40,929 nt of DNA, taken from assembly GCA_029558835.1 (NCBI GenBank), contig JAKQDH010000170.1, forward strand, positions 1 to 40,929, in the 5' to 3' direction. Numbering within the stretch: position 1 is the first letter of the stretch; every line of letters starts with the position of its first letter. Made by a program: the position numbers and the translations under genes. The notes under the pieces are model-generated. The model was given only the letters and a program-made list of their open reading frames with translations. It ran no database searches and was not told where the DNA came from. This document shows, in pieces, positions 1 through 8,097 of the stretch. Source of the DNA: Planctomycetota bacterium (GTDB lineage Bacteria; Planctomycetota; Phycisphaerae; UBA1845).

Positions 1-261
1 GCAGATCGGATCTCTCGTTCAAGACAGAAGGTTTCCACTACATCGCGCTTCCGCCCCGCCACCGCCTCTGGCAACCGCGCCCGCGGCCCTCGGCCCCACA
101 AAAAAACCGAAAAATCCCCACTGCTGTCTAACTTGGGGTAGGACGCTCCGCCATCGTGCTCACCCGTTGCCGCGCACGCGCTTCACGCGGAGGAGCATGG
201 CGGCGCGGCTCGGGCCCGCCGTCCCGTTCCAACCGATGGTTTGCCCGCGGTGTGGGGCCGT
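1..261. other. Window edge, no supported gene
   Basis: No reading frame here has a convincing start, ribosome binding site or recognisable motif. One frame on the + strand is open from the window edge to a stop near 142 and could be the tail of a gene cut off by the edge, but its composition is not persuasive. A short A-rich stretch (around 99-114) stands out in otherwise GC-rich DNA. Confidence 0.4.
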
Positions 262-1254
262 CTACTCGACGAGCATTTCCGTCTGCACGCGGACGAAGGT
301 GCGCTCACTGACAATGACGGACTCGCCCTCGCCGGAGCCGAAAGCGTCGAACGCTTCCGTAAGGAAGGTCTCGGCCGGCCAGGAAACGTGGGCCGGGCGG
401 ACGCGTGTGCTGTACGTCGGGAGACTCACCAGCCGGGGGCTGGACGACGTGACCTCGCGGACCGGGGCGATCGTGTAACGGGCCGCAGGGCCCAGCGACG
501 CCGCGCACGAGCCGGCGCGGCCGCCGGGCTCCCGCGATCCGGCGGTACGGTTCGCCGCCGCCCGAACCGCCGTCGCCGGCGCGCAACCCGCGGCACCCCG
601 CGTCTGCCGCGGTGCGGCTCCTCCCGTGGGCATGCTGAGGGTGCCGGACGGCCGGGGAGCGGCGACGTCGGCCAGTGCCACCCCGGCGTACAACGGGCGA
701 TCCGCGTCGGCGCGGGCTGGACGTGCAGGCGCGCTCCGCGCCGACCCTGCCTGCCACGCAGGCCGGGCACGGCAAGACGTGCCTCCGCTCTGCTTCTGAC
801 TGCCGCAGGCCGCCTGCGTTCGGCTGGATGGGAGCGAAGGTGAGGCCGCGGGCACGGGGCCTTCACTGCCTGTCGGCGATGATGTGTCGCCTGCCTCTGT
901 CGCGTGGTCCGCGGCTGGGGCGGGCGGGAATGCCTGCGGGGCCGACTGCGGCGCGGGGACCGGCGCCTCGGGGGCTCCGTCAGTGCGAGCCAGCTCAGCC
1001 CGTGTTGCGGCCACCGCAGACTCCGTGTTGACCGGCGCCGCCCCGGGCGCGCGGCTGGCATTTAACGACAGGGTGATGCCGGCCTGAGCACCGTCCACGA
1101 TCTCCGCCTGCGGGCCGAGACGGCGCGCCCAGCACACAAGACTCACGTTGCCGCCGCTGCCCGCGGTCTTCACGCCGCCGGCCAGCCAGAACCCGCCCGC
1201 CACCGAGGAGACCATCGCGGTCATCAGGCTCAGGAACTCCGCAGCGCGTTGCAT
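262..1254 (-). CDS. Secreted or membrane-anchored protein with Ala/Pro-rich linker, unknown function
   Basis: This 330-residue protein was not recognised. The start at 1254 is chosen because a GGGGAG ribosome binding site lies just upstream; the frame stays open further upstream but without such a site. The N-terminus (MQRAAEFLSLMTAMVSSVAG) has a hydrophobic stretch that could be a signal or membrane anchor. The middle, roughly residues 65-250, is low-complexity Ala/Pro/Arg/Ser sequence. The last ~75 residues look like a compact folded domain (ending FVRVQTEMLVE). Codons strongly favour G or C in third position, which supports real coding. It stands alone, divergent from the sigma-factor operon at 1821. 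Confidence 0.55.
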   Translation of the reverse strand: MQRAAEFLSLMTAMVSSVAGGFWLAGGVKTAGSGGNVSLVCWARRLGPQAEIVDGAQAGITLSLNASRAPGAAPVNTESAVAATRAELARTDGAPEAPVPAPQSAPQAFPPAPAADHATEAGDTSSPTGSEGPVPAASPSLPSSRTQAACGSQKQSGGTSCRARPAWQAGSARSAPARPARADADRPLYAGVALADVAAPRPSGTLSMPTGGAAPRQTRGAAGCAPATAVRAAANRTAGSREPGGRAGSCAASLGPAARYTIAPVREVTSSSPRLVSLPTYSTRVRPAHVSWPAETFLTEAFDAFGSGEGESVIVSERTFVRVQTEMLVE

Positions 1255-1820
1255 GGTCGTTCTCCCCTCGGGGCGGGAGCAGTCGGCAAGGTTCGCCCGC
1301 CCGGTAACTAGAGGCCTGACATGCGGAGAGGTTAGCCCAAGCGCGCCCTGTTTCTTCAACATTTTCACCGACCGGGCCGGGAGATATTGCCGAAGGTGTC
1401 GGGGGCAACGGTTTCCGGGTCAAGGCTTGACGATTGACTACGCCGAGAGATTCCGGATGCCACGGCACAGACCAACCGCTGCGGAGTGCCGCGTGAACCC
1501 CGCACCCCGATCCGGGCAGGCCCCCCATCGCGACCGAGCTGGCCAAGCTGCGCCGGGAGAACGAGCGGCGGGCGGGCGGCGGTTGACGCCGGTCCGCCGC
1601 CCGGACCCCTGCGGGCCGACACCGCACCCGAAGAAGCACCCGCATCCGCCCTTTCTCCCGGCAGTACACCTCGCAACTGCCTACGCCAAAGCGGCCCCGC
1701 CTGAGGGTGGGCAAGAGCAGCCGCGTTCCATTTTGACCGTGGGTTTTGCCGGCCTGGGGTGTCGAAGTATACAGTGGCTGCCGGGACCGCGACGTTCTGA
1801 CCGAACCGGAGTGGCGGCGG
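1255..1820. other. Divergent intergenic region
   Basis: About 570 bases between the leftward secreted-protein gene and the rightward sigma-factor gene. I see no convincing gene on either strand. Besides the candidate promoter close to the sigma gene, it contains ordinary GC-rich sequence with no repeat or hairpin that I could recognise. Confidence 0.4.
1746..1773 (+). promoter_or_regulatory. Candidate promoter of the sigma-factor operon
   Basis: TTGCCG (1746-1751) and TATACA (1768-1773) are separated by 16 bases, a fair match to a housekeeping sigma-70 promoter. The site lies about 50 bases before the sigma-factor start codon, a plausible distance. It was recognised by eye only, and an autoregulated ECF promoter elsewhere is possible. 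Confidence 0.35.
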
Positions 1821-2348
1821 ATGGGCGAGCCGCAGCACGATGCGAGGATGGCGGACATCGTCGCAACCTACCGCGACACGATCCAGCCGCTGTACCAGTT
1901 CGTGGCCCGGCGCGCCGGGCGTTCCCGCCAATTGGCGGAGGATATCACGCAGGAGACGTATCTACGCGCCGTGGCGCAGTGGCGGACCCGGCGCCGGCCG
2001 CGGAATGCGTTGGCCTGGCTGCAGACGGTTGCACGCCATCTCCTGCTCAACCACTACCGCCGCCGGCGGCCCGAGTCGCTGGAGGCATCCGGTGGTGAAG
2101 GGGTCCTCGAAGCCGCGCCCGTGGACGGTCCGGACGCCGCCACGCTGGTGTACTGGGGGCTCGCCCGCCTGCGGCGGCGGCCCCGCCAACTGCTGGAAGC
2201 GTTCTACATCGACGGCAAGTCCGTGAGCGCCATCGCGACCGACCTCGGTGTCTCCGAGCGGGCGGTCGAAGGGCGCCTCCGGCGTGCCCGACAGGCGCTC
2301 GAGGACCGCTTGACACCGATCGTGCGAGATCAGGAAGGCATACCATGA
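1821..2348 (+). CDS. ECF-type RNA polymerase sigma factor
   Basis: This is a 175-residue sigma-70 family protein of the extracytoplasmic-function type. Region 2 is visible as RQLAEDITQETYLRAVAQW, with the following basic RRPRNALAWLQTVARHLLLN segment. Region 4 is the helix-turn-helix around VSAIATDLGVSERAVEGRLR near the C-terminus. The start at 1821 is preferred because GGAG lies 8 bases upstream; longer forms would add residues unlike the family. Its stop codon overlaps the start of the next gene (ATGA), so the two are probably translationally coupled. That arrangement suggests the downstream membrane protein is its regulator, although it lacks a recognisable zinc anti-sigma motif. The regulon is unknown. 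Confidence 0.88.
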   Translation: MGEPQHDARMADIVATYRDTIQPLYQFVARRAGRSRQLAEDITQETYLRAVAQWRTRRRPRNALAWLQTVARHLLLNHYRRRRPESLEASGGEGVLEAAPVDGPDAATLVYWGLARLRRRPRQLLEAFYIDGKSVSAIATDLGVSERAVEGRLRRARQALEDRLTPIVRDQEGIP

Positions 2349-3292
2349 ATGCAGACCGTACGCCCGATCCCGAGTTCGTGAACCGTCTCGAATGGCAAAT
2401 CGAATCGGCGTGGCGCCGGCGGGAATCCGTGGCCCCCACGGCACGCGCCGGGCGGCTGCTCAAGTCCCGCCTGGGCACCAGCCTGGTGCTGGCGGTCGCC
2501 GCCATGTTCGTGGGTGGCGCCGGCACCTACGTGGCGACCCATCGCGTGGACGAGGAGGCGGTGGCACTGTACATCGCGCGTGGTGAGGCCCTCGTGGAAA
2601 TCGCCCGCACCCAACTGGACCACTGGGCCCAGGAACTTACCCGGGCTCGCGACCTCCTTAACCTGGGGCTGGCCGGCGAGCCGGACGTGCAGCAAGTCGA
2701 AGCCATGTTCGTGCAGGCGCAGGCCGACGTGCAGACTCGCGAGCTCGAGCTTACCGAGACGCGCACCACCGGCGCGAATCCCAACGATGCGTTAGCCGCC
2801 CCACTGGTCCGCGGACGAGACTTCGTGAGCGAGCGGCTGGCCGCGCGGCGGCACCCGCTGCAGATGCGGCTCGCCGTCTTGATGACCCACGAGCAGCGCA
2901 GCGGCCAACTTTTTGACAACGGCTTGGTGTCCGAAGAGGTGATCAAGAACGCCCAAGTGCAGGTGGCCGCGGCCGGGCAGGAGTTGGCGGGGCTGGAGCA
3001 CCACCTCACCCTCCGCGCGTCCTTCCTGGCCGGGGAACTGTCGGCCACGGAGGTGGAACTGCAGAGCATGCGCTTCGCCGCCCGCGCCGCCCGGGAGAGC
3101 GCGGCCCGCCAGGCAGAGGTCGTCGCCGAGCAGTACCAGCGGCTCCGGCAACTCGCGGAGAACGCCCTGGTCTCCGACCCGGAACTCCGCCGGGTCGAGG
3201 CCCAACTGCGCACGGCCCGGGCCCAGGTGGAACTCGCCGACCTCGAACTGCGCATCCTCGAGCAGAAACTCGAGACTGCCACGAAGGAATAA
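2345..3292 (+). CDS. Membrane-anchored coiled-coil protein, candidate anti-sigma partner
   Basis: This 315-residue protein has a short cytoplasmic N-terminus (residues 1-43), one membrane helix (about 44-66) and a long, probably extracytoplasmic, helical part. The helical part carries three related segments, near residues 102-140, 187-222 and 266-312. Each has the pattern L-x-x-x-G/A-L-(V/A)-S/G-x-x-E followed by A-x-x-Q/L heptads (for example LFDNGLVSEEVIKNAQVQV and LAENALVSDPELRRVEAQL). This pattern resembles the alpha-helical hairpin of HlyD/RND periplasmic adaptor proteins, but no lipoyl or beta-barrel domain is present. It overlaps the sigma gene by 4 bases, so anti-sigma or sensor function is inferred from position; the hairpin similarity is my reading. 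Confidence 0.75.
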   Translation: MNADRTPDPEFVNRLEWQIESAWRRRESVAPTARAGRLLKSRLGTSLVLAVAAMFVGGAGTYVATHRVDEEAVALYIARGEALVEIARTQLDHWAQELTRARDLLNLGLAGEPDVQQVEAMFVQAQADVQTRELELTETRTTGANPNDALAAPLVRGRDFVSERLAARRHPLQMRLAVLMTHEQRSGQLFDNGLVSEEVIKNAQVQVAAAGQELAGLEHHLTLRASFLAGELSATEVELQSMRFAARAARESAARQAEVVAEQYQRLRQLAENALVSDPELRRVEAQLRTARAQVELADLELRILEQKLETATKE

Positions 3293-3583
3293 ACGGGATC
3301 GAATCGATCGGCAATTGCGATCGGGGGATCGGGGTCAACTCTGATACCATCCCCGACGTTAGTCACAGACGGGCGCGGCGGCTCAGCTTCACAGCATTAC
3401 CAACTCACCTGAACACGATCGGCCCAACGCGCGACCTTGGTTTCGCGGCGGAGTCAATTGTCAAGAGTTGAACCCTAGCCGAAGACGGGACACGTTCGTT
3501 TACCACCCGCTTACGTCCCCCAGCAGTCGAGGGCACCCGTCGACGGGCGCGGGAAACGAAGCTGTCCCGTTTTCCCATGCGAT
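3293..3583. other. Intergenic region after the sigma operon
   Basis: About 290 bases between the convergent sigma operon and the tRNA gene. A short inverted repeat on the tRNA side (GGGAAA/TTTCCC, around 3553-3576) may end tRNA transcription, but it has no T-tract. Nothing else is recognisable. Confidence 0.35.
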
Positions 3584-3656
3584 TGGAGCCGAAGGGATTC
3601 GAACCCTCGACCTTCTGGTTGCAAACCAGACGCTCTCCCAACTGAGCTACGGCCCC
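3584..3656 (-). tRNA. tRNA-Ala (anticodon UGC)
   Basis: The minus strand folds into a complete 73-base cloverleaf. The acceptor stem is GGGGCCG/CGGCTCC, the D arm is GCTC..GAGC, the anticodon stem is TCTGG/CCAGA around loop TTTGCAA, and the T arm is GAGGG-TTCGAAT-CCCTT, with discriminator A. The third acceptor pair is G3:U70, the identity element recognised by alanyl-tRNA synthetase, and the anticodon TGC reads GCA codons. The 3' CCA is not encoded and must be added enzymatically. The gene lies 62 bases downstream of sat on the same strand. Confidence 0.97.
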
Positions 3657-3675
3657 GCGGGTCCACGAGGGCGGC

Positions 3676-3704
3676 AGGGTATTCGATCTCGGGGCGTTGG
3701 CCAA
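3676..3704 (-). promoter_or_regulatory. Candidate tRNA-Ala promoter
   Basis: On the minus strand TTGGCC (3704-3699) and TACCCT (3681-3676) are 17 bases apart, ending 19 bases before the tRNA. Spacing is right, sequence match is moderate. The tRNA could instead be cut from the sat transcript. Confidence 0.3.
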
Positions 3705-3718
3705 GCCGCCGCGTCGAA

Positions 3719-4867
3719 CTACTGCTTGCGCATGGACTCAATCAGGATGTCGGCGATCTCCGGCCGGGTGAACTCCGCCGGCGGACGCTCCCCGCGCGCC
3801 AGCATCTCGCGCACCTTCGTCCCCGACAGCGAAATCTGGTCGCCTTCGATCACGGGGAACGTCTTGGGGCTGACCATGCCGCCCGCCTTCTTCGACCAGG
3901 CGGTGTGCTCGAAGTTCATGGTCTGCAATTCCAACGCGCCCGGCGGCAGCGTATCGAAGATCTTCTGGGCATCATAGGTGCCGTAGTAGTTGCCCACGCC
4001 GGCGTGGTCCCGACCGACGATCAGGTGGCTGCAACCGTAGTTCTGCCGCAGGATCGCGTGCAGGACCGCCTCGCGCGGGCCGGCGTAACGCATCGCGTTG
4101 GGCATGATCGACAGCATCGTCGTCTTGGGGTTGTAGTAGTTGGCAATCAGCACCTCGTAGCACTTCATCCGCACCTCGGCCGGGATGTCGCCTTCCTTCG
4201 TCGCCCCCATCAACGGATGAATGAGCAGCCCGTCCACGATCTCCTGCGCGCACTTGGTGATGTACTCGTGGGCGCGGTGAATGGGGTTACGCGTCTGGAA
4301 CGCCACGATCGTCTTCCAGCCCCGCCGCTGAAACTCCGCCCGCGTCTGCGCCGGCGTCAGCCGGTGGGCCACGAACATCGGGTCGTGCCGCGCCGTCACC
4401 ACGTCGATCTTGCCGGCCAGGCAGGTGGAGCCCGACTCCATCACGATCTGGACGCCGGGATGGGCGGGGTCTTCGGTCAGGAACACCTTGACGGCCTGCT
4501 TGCGCTTGTCCTGCTTGTACTTCTCCGTGACGGTCATGTAGCCCAGCAGCCGGCCGGCGTCGTCATTAAGGGCGACGCGGTCGCCCACGCCGATCTTGGC
4601 GGCCGTCGCGTCATCCACTGCACAGGTGATCGGCGCCGGCCAGAGCGTGCCGTTCTGCAACGTCATGTGGTCGCAGACGCTGTGGTAGTCGGCCTCGCCC
4701 ATGAACCCCTCCAGCGGGCTCATCGCGCCGGTGGCGATCATCTCCAGGTCACACTGCTGCCAGGCCGTCAGCGTGATGGCCCGACCCGGTGGCGTTGCCT
4801 CCTTCGGTTTGCCCGTCCGATCAACCAGCCGCCCCCCATGTGGATTCACAAGCTGCGTCCGCCCCAT
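3719..4867 (-). CDS. sat: Sulfate adenylyltransferase (ATP sulfurylase)
   Basis: This enzyme makes adenosine 5'-phosphosulfate (APS) and pyrophosphate from ATP and sulfate, the first step of sulfate activation, and can run in reverse in sulfur oxidation. The 382-residue length fits the single-chain Sat family rather than the CysDN type. The active-site motif QTRNPIHRAHE is at about residues 191-201 and GRDHAG at about 286-291; a C-terminal LSGTKVREML segment is also typical. The ATG at 4867 is preferred because AAAGGA lies 7 bases upstream; in-frame TTG (4888) and ATG (4882) codons upstream have no such site. No APS kinase, APS reductase or other sulfur gene is adjacent, so an assimilatory role is likely but not shown. 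Confidence 0.95.
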   Translation of the reverse strand: MGRTQLVNPHGGRLVDRTGKPKEATPPGRAITLTAWQQCDLEMIATGAMSPLEGFMGEADYHSVCDHMTLQNGTLWPAPITCAVDDATAAKIGVGDRVALNDDAGRLLGYMTVTEKYKQDKRKQAVKVFLTEDPAHPGVQIVMESGSTCLAGKIDVVTARHDPMFVAHRLTPAQTRAEFQRRGWKTIVAFQTRNPIHRAHEYITKCAQEIVDGLLIHPLMGATKEGDIPAEVRMKCYEVLIANYYNPKTTMLSIMPNAMRYAGPREAVLHAILRQNYGCSHLIVGRDHAGVGNYYGTYDAQKIFDTLPPGALELQTMNFEHTAWSKKAGGMVSPKTFPVIEGDQISLSGTKVREMLARGERPPAEFTRPEIADILIESMRKQ

Positions 4868-5131
4868 GACCGTTCCTTTCATTGACAATGCGAAAACTGG
4901 CTCGCGGCGTTAAGCCGCTGTGAGCCTGGAGAGTAAGGGCAAGACCTTCGTTGTTCAACCCCCCGCGCTGCGGCCCGCGCCCACCCAGGCTGTGGGGCCC
5001 CGTCCCGTCCCCCCCTCGCGCCAGGCGCAAAAGGACCTTCCCTGGTGTGTAACTCGCGGGCAGGCGACCGCAGTCCCGGCAACTCGTCGCCGTGGGCGCT
5101 TGCTCTCCGACGACCCGGTCCGCGCCGGCGC

Positions 5132-5857
5132 TCAGGGCTCACTGGGCGCGGGAGTCAGCGGTGTCGCCGACGAGAGCTGCACAGCCGGGGCGGCGGCGGG
5201 CGTCCCGCTGGTCGCAGCCGCAGAGGTACTCTGCGGAGCGGGGGTGCCGGTGGCCGGCGTAGGCGTGGCGCCCGGCGTTGACGTCGCGGCCGGCGTGGAC
5301 GCCGCGGCCGGGGTTGACGTCGCCCCCGGCGTGGGCGTCGTGGCCGGGCGATGCTTGCCCGGCGCCAACAGCATGGTCATCCGCCGCCCGTCCATGGCGG
5401 GCTCGCGCTCCACGCGTGCCCGGTCCGCCAGGTCGCGGATGATCTCCTGCAGGATCGCCACCGCGGAGTCGCGATGCACGCGTTCCCGACCCCGGAAGAG
5501 CATGGTGAACTGTACCTTGTCACCCTCCTCCAGGAACCTCTGGGCGCGTGCGACCTTGATCCCGCGGTCGTGCGGGTCGGTCTTGGGCCGCAGGCGAATC
5601 TCCTTGACGGCGATCACGTGGGCGGCCTGGCTGACTTTCAGCTTCTTCTTCTGCAGGTACTTCTGCCTGCCGTAGTCCATGACCCGGCAGACCGGCGGAC
5701 GCTCCGTGGGCGAAACCTCCACCAGGTCGAGCCCCGCCTCCCGCGCCATCGCCAGCGCCTCACCGATCGGGATGATCCCGATCTGCTGCTGGTTCTGGTC
5801 GATCACCCGTACCGGCGACACCCGGATTTGCTCATTCAGACGCAGTGCTTTGGAAAT
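5132..5857 (-). CDS. infC: Translation initiation factor IF-3 with ATT start and Pro/Ala/Thr tail
   Basis: IF-3 binds the 30S subunit, checks the start codon and keeps the subunits apart. The conserved N-terminus LRLNEQIRVSPVR is in frame only if translation begins at an ATT codon (5857-5855), which has GAGGTGAGGA directly upstream. AUU is the classical infC start used for autoregulation. The product is 241 residues: the N domain ends with VCRVMDYGRQKYLQKKK, the C domain spans roughly to MTMLLAPGKH, and a further ~75 residues of Pro/Ala/Thr/Ser repeats follow, unlike the usual ~180-residue protein. It lies 47 bases after thrS on the same strand. rpmI and rplT, the usual downstream partners, are absent; sat follows instead. 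Confidence 0.95.
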   Translation of the reverse strand: MSKALRLNEQIRVSPVRVIDQNQQQIGIIPIGEALAMAREAGLDLVEVSPTERPPVCRVMDYGRQKYLQKKKLKVSQAAHVIAVKEIRLRPKTDPHDRGIKVARAQRFLEEGDKVQFTMLFRGRERVHRDSAVAILQEIIRDLADRARVEREPAMDGRRMTMLLAPGKHRPATTPTPGATSTPAAASTPAATSTPGATPTPATGTPAPQSTSAAATSGTPAAAPAVQLSSATPLTPAPSEP

Positions 5858-5904
5858 GGCTCCTCACCTCACGAAACAAGAACTTACATACCTGAAAACG
5901 ACGA

Positions 5905-8097
5905 TCAGCCTGTCTCCGGCGTGCCCAAGCGCTTCTGCCGGATTTCCTCCTGACACCGGGTGATGAAGGGCCCCAGTTCCTGGTTGCCCGACGTCCGCCC
6001 GCTGCGGTCGTTGACGTTCACCGAGCGCTCGGCGGCCTCCCGCTCACCGACGACCAGGATGTAGTTGACCTGGGCACTGCGGAAGCGGTGCTTCTTGGGC
6101 CCGATCTTCTCGTTGGAGAAGTCGCCCTCCGCCCGCAGGCCGGCCTGGCGCAGGGCAGCCAGCACTTCCTGCCCGTAGGCCGCGCTCTTCTCGCTGACGC
6201 TGGCCACGCCCACCTGCACCGGGGAGAGCCACAGCGGAAACGCCCCGGCGAAGTGCTCGATGAGAATCCCCACGAAGCGTTCCATGCTGCCAAAGGGCGT
6301 GCGGTGGATCATGATCGGCCGATGCGGCTGGTTGTCCGCCCCGATGTAGGTCAGGTCGAAACGCTCGGGCAGGTTGTAGTCCACCTGCACCGTGCCGAGC
6401 TGCCACTTGCGTCCCAGGGCGTCGCGCACCACGAAGTCGATCTTGGGGCCGTAGAAGGCCGCCTCGCCCGGCTCCACCACGAAGCTGATGCCGCTCGCCT
6501 CGGCCGCCGTGCGGATGGCACGCTCCGCCAGGTTCCAGTTCTCGTCCGAGCCGACGTACTTGTTGCTGTTCGGATCGCGCAGGCTCACCCGCACGGTGTA
6601 GTCCTTCAAACCCAGCGTCTCCAGCACCCGGCGGGTCAGATCGACCGTGGCGTTCACCTCGGACAGCAACTGCTCCGGCGTGCAGAACAGGTGCGCATCA
6701 TCCTGACAGAAACCGCGTACCCGCGTCAGCCCGCTGATCTCGCCGCTCTGCTCATAGCGATAGACCACGCCGTACTCGCCCAGCCGCACGGGCAGATCGC
6801 GGTAGCTGCGCTGCCGGGCCGCGTAGAGCTGGATGTGGTGCGGGCAGTTCATCGGCTTGAGCAGGTAGCCGTCCTGCTCCTGGAGCAGGTCCTCGATCAC
6901 CCGGCGATTCGCCTGCCCGCAACCCGCGCCCGCCCGCAACCCCTGCAAGACGCGCGTGTGCCGGGCCGGGTCATGGCGCTCCAACTCCGCCAGCCAGTGC
7001 TGCTCGCGCGGGCTGAACTCCCCCGCGTCCCCGCGGGCGACGGTGGCCTCCCACAGCTCATTGAGCAGCCGGGCGGAATCGCTCTCGTACATGGGTGGAA
7101 ACTGCGAGTCCCGGTAGTACGGGAAGTGCCCGCTGGTGCGGTACAGCTTCAGCCGCCCGATATTCGGCGTGACCACCATCTCGTAACCGAGCTTGAGCAT
7201 CTCCTGCGTCAGGTAGCTCTGCAACTCGGCGCGGACGATCGTCCCCTTGCCGGTCCACAGCACCAGCCCCGGCCCCACTTCGTCGCTCAGGACGAACAGG
7301 TCCAGCTCGCGTCCCAGCACGCGATGGTCACGCCGCTTCGCCTCCTCCAGCCGCGTGAGAAACGCCTCCAGCGATGACGCCTTGAAGAAGGCCGTCCCGT
7401 AGACGCGCTGCAACGGCTGCTCGTTCACGTCACCGCGGTAGTACGCCCCGCTGACTTGGCGAACCTTGAACGCCTTGATGAGCCCGGTGGAGGGCAGGTG
7501 CGGCCCGCGGCAGAGGTCCTCGAAACGCCCGTTGTCGGGCTCCCCGGTGACGTAGAAACTCAGCACGTCGCCTTCCGCCCGCTCGGCGTTTTCGATCTTG
7601 TAGCGGCTGCCCTCGGCTTGCAGCTTGCGCATGCCTTCTTCACGCGGCAGCTCGTAGCGCCGAAACGGGCGATTCTCCTTGACGATCTGACGCATGCGGG
7701 CCTCGACGGCCGCGAAGTCGTCCGGCGTCAGCGACCGCGGCAGGTCGATGTCGTAGTAGAAGCCGTCCTCGACCGGCGGGCCGTACACCAGTTTCGTCTG
7801 CGGGAACAGCTCGCAAATGGCCTCGGCCATAACGTGCGCGGCGCTGTGCCGCAGCACGTGCAGGCTGTCGGCGTCCTCATCCGTGTCGGTGAGCAGCTTG
7901 AGGGTGCAGTCCCCAGGCAGGGGACGGTTCAGATCGATGATGTCGGCACGCCCGCCGAAGGTGACCTTGGCGGCGACGGCCGAGCGCGCCAGACGTGGAC
8001 TCAGCGTGGCCGCCACTGCCGCCGGGGTGGCGCCCTCCGACACCGTGAGCCTCTGACCATCAGGCAGCGTTACGTTCAGAGCGAACCTCCGTTTCAC
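5905..8097 (-). CDS. thrS: Threonyl-tRNA synthetase with an extra insertion
   Basis: This enzyme charges tRNA-Thr. In order it has a TGS domain (about 1-62), an editing domain with HSAAH (84-88) and CRGPH (196-200), a class II catalytic core, and an anticodon-binding domain after about residue 620. Catalytic-core motifs include PMNCPHH (zinc Cys), VRGFCQDDAH (zinc His), IMIHR (zinc His) and motif 3 GSMERFVG. At 730 residues it is about 90 longer than the E. coli enzyme as I recall it. Much of the excess is a ~65-residue insertion at about 340-405, between motif 1 and the MNCPHH loop. The start is GTG at 8097. infC follows after 47 bases, the common thrS-infC order. A candidate promoter about 280 bases upstream would give a long leader. 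Confidence 0.96.
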   Translation of the reverse strand: MKRRFALNVTLPDGQRLTVSEGATPAAVAATLSPRLARSAVAAKVTFGGRADIIDLNRPLPGDCTLKLLTDTDEDADSLHVLRHSAAHVMAEAICELFPQTKLVYGPPVEDGFYYDIDLPRSLTPDDFAAVEARMRQIVKENRPFRRYELPREEGMRKLQAEGSRYKIENAERAEGDVLSFYVTGEPDNGRFEDLCRGPHLPSTGLIKAFKVRQVSGAYYRGDVNEQPLQRVYGTAFFKASSLEAFLTRLEEAKRRDHRVLGRELDLFVLSDEVGPGLVLWTGKGTIVRAELQSYLTQEMLKLGYEMVVTPNIGRLKLYRTSGHFPYYRDSQFPPMYESDSARLLNELWEATVARGDAGEFSPREQHWLAELERHDPARHTRVLQGLRAGAGCGQANRRVIEDLLQEQDGYLLKPMNCPHHIQLYAARQRSYRDLPVRLGEYGVVYRYEQSGEISGLTRVRGFCQDDAHLFCTPEQLLSEVNATVDLTRRVLETLGLKDYTVRVSLRDPNSNKYVGSDENWNLAERAIRTAAEASGISFVVEPGEAAFYGPKIDFVVRDALGRKWQLGTVQVDYNLPERFDLTYIGADNQPHRPIMIHRTPFGSMERFVGILIEHFAGAFPLWLSPVQVGVASVSEKSAAYGQEVLAALRQAGLRAEGDFSNEKIGPKKHRFRSAQVNYILVVGEREAAERSVNVNDRSGRTSGNQELGPFITRCQEEIRQKRLGTPETG

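Noticed and set aside
6088..7377. Long open frame on the + strand opposite thrS
   Set aside because: It is the antisense shadow of thrS, caused by high GC third positions; no motif or ribosome binding site.
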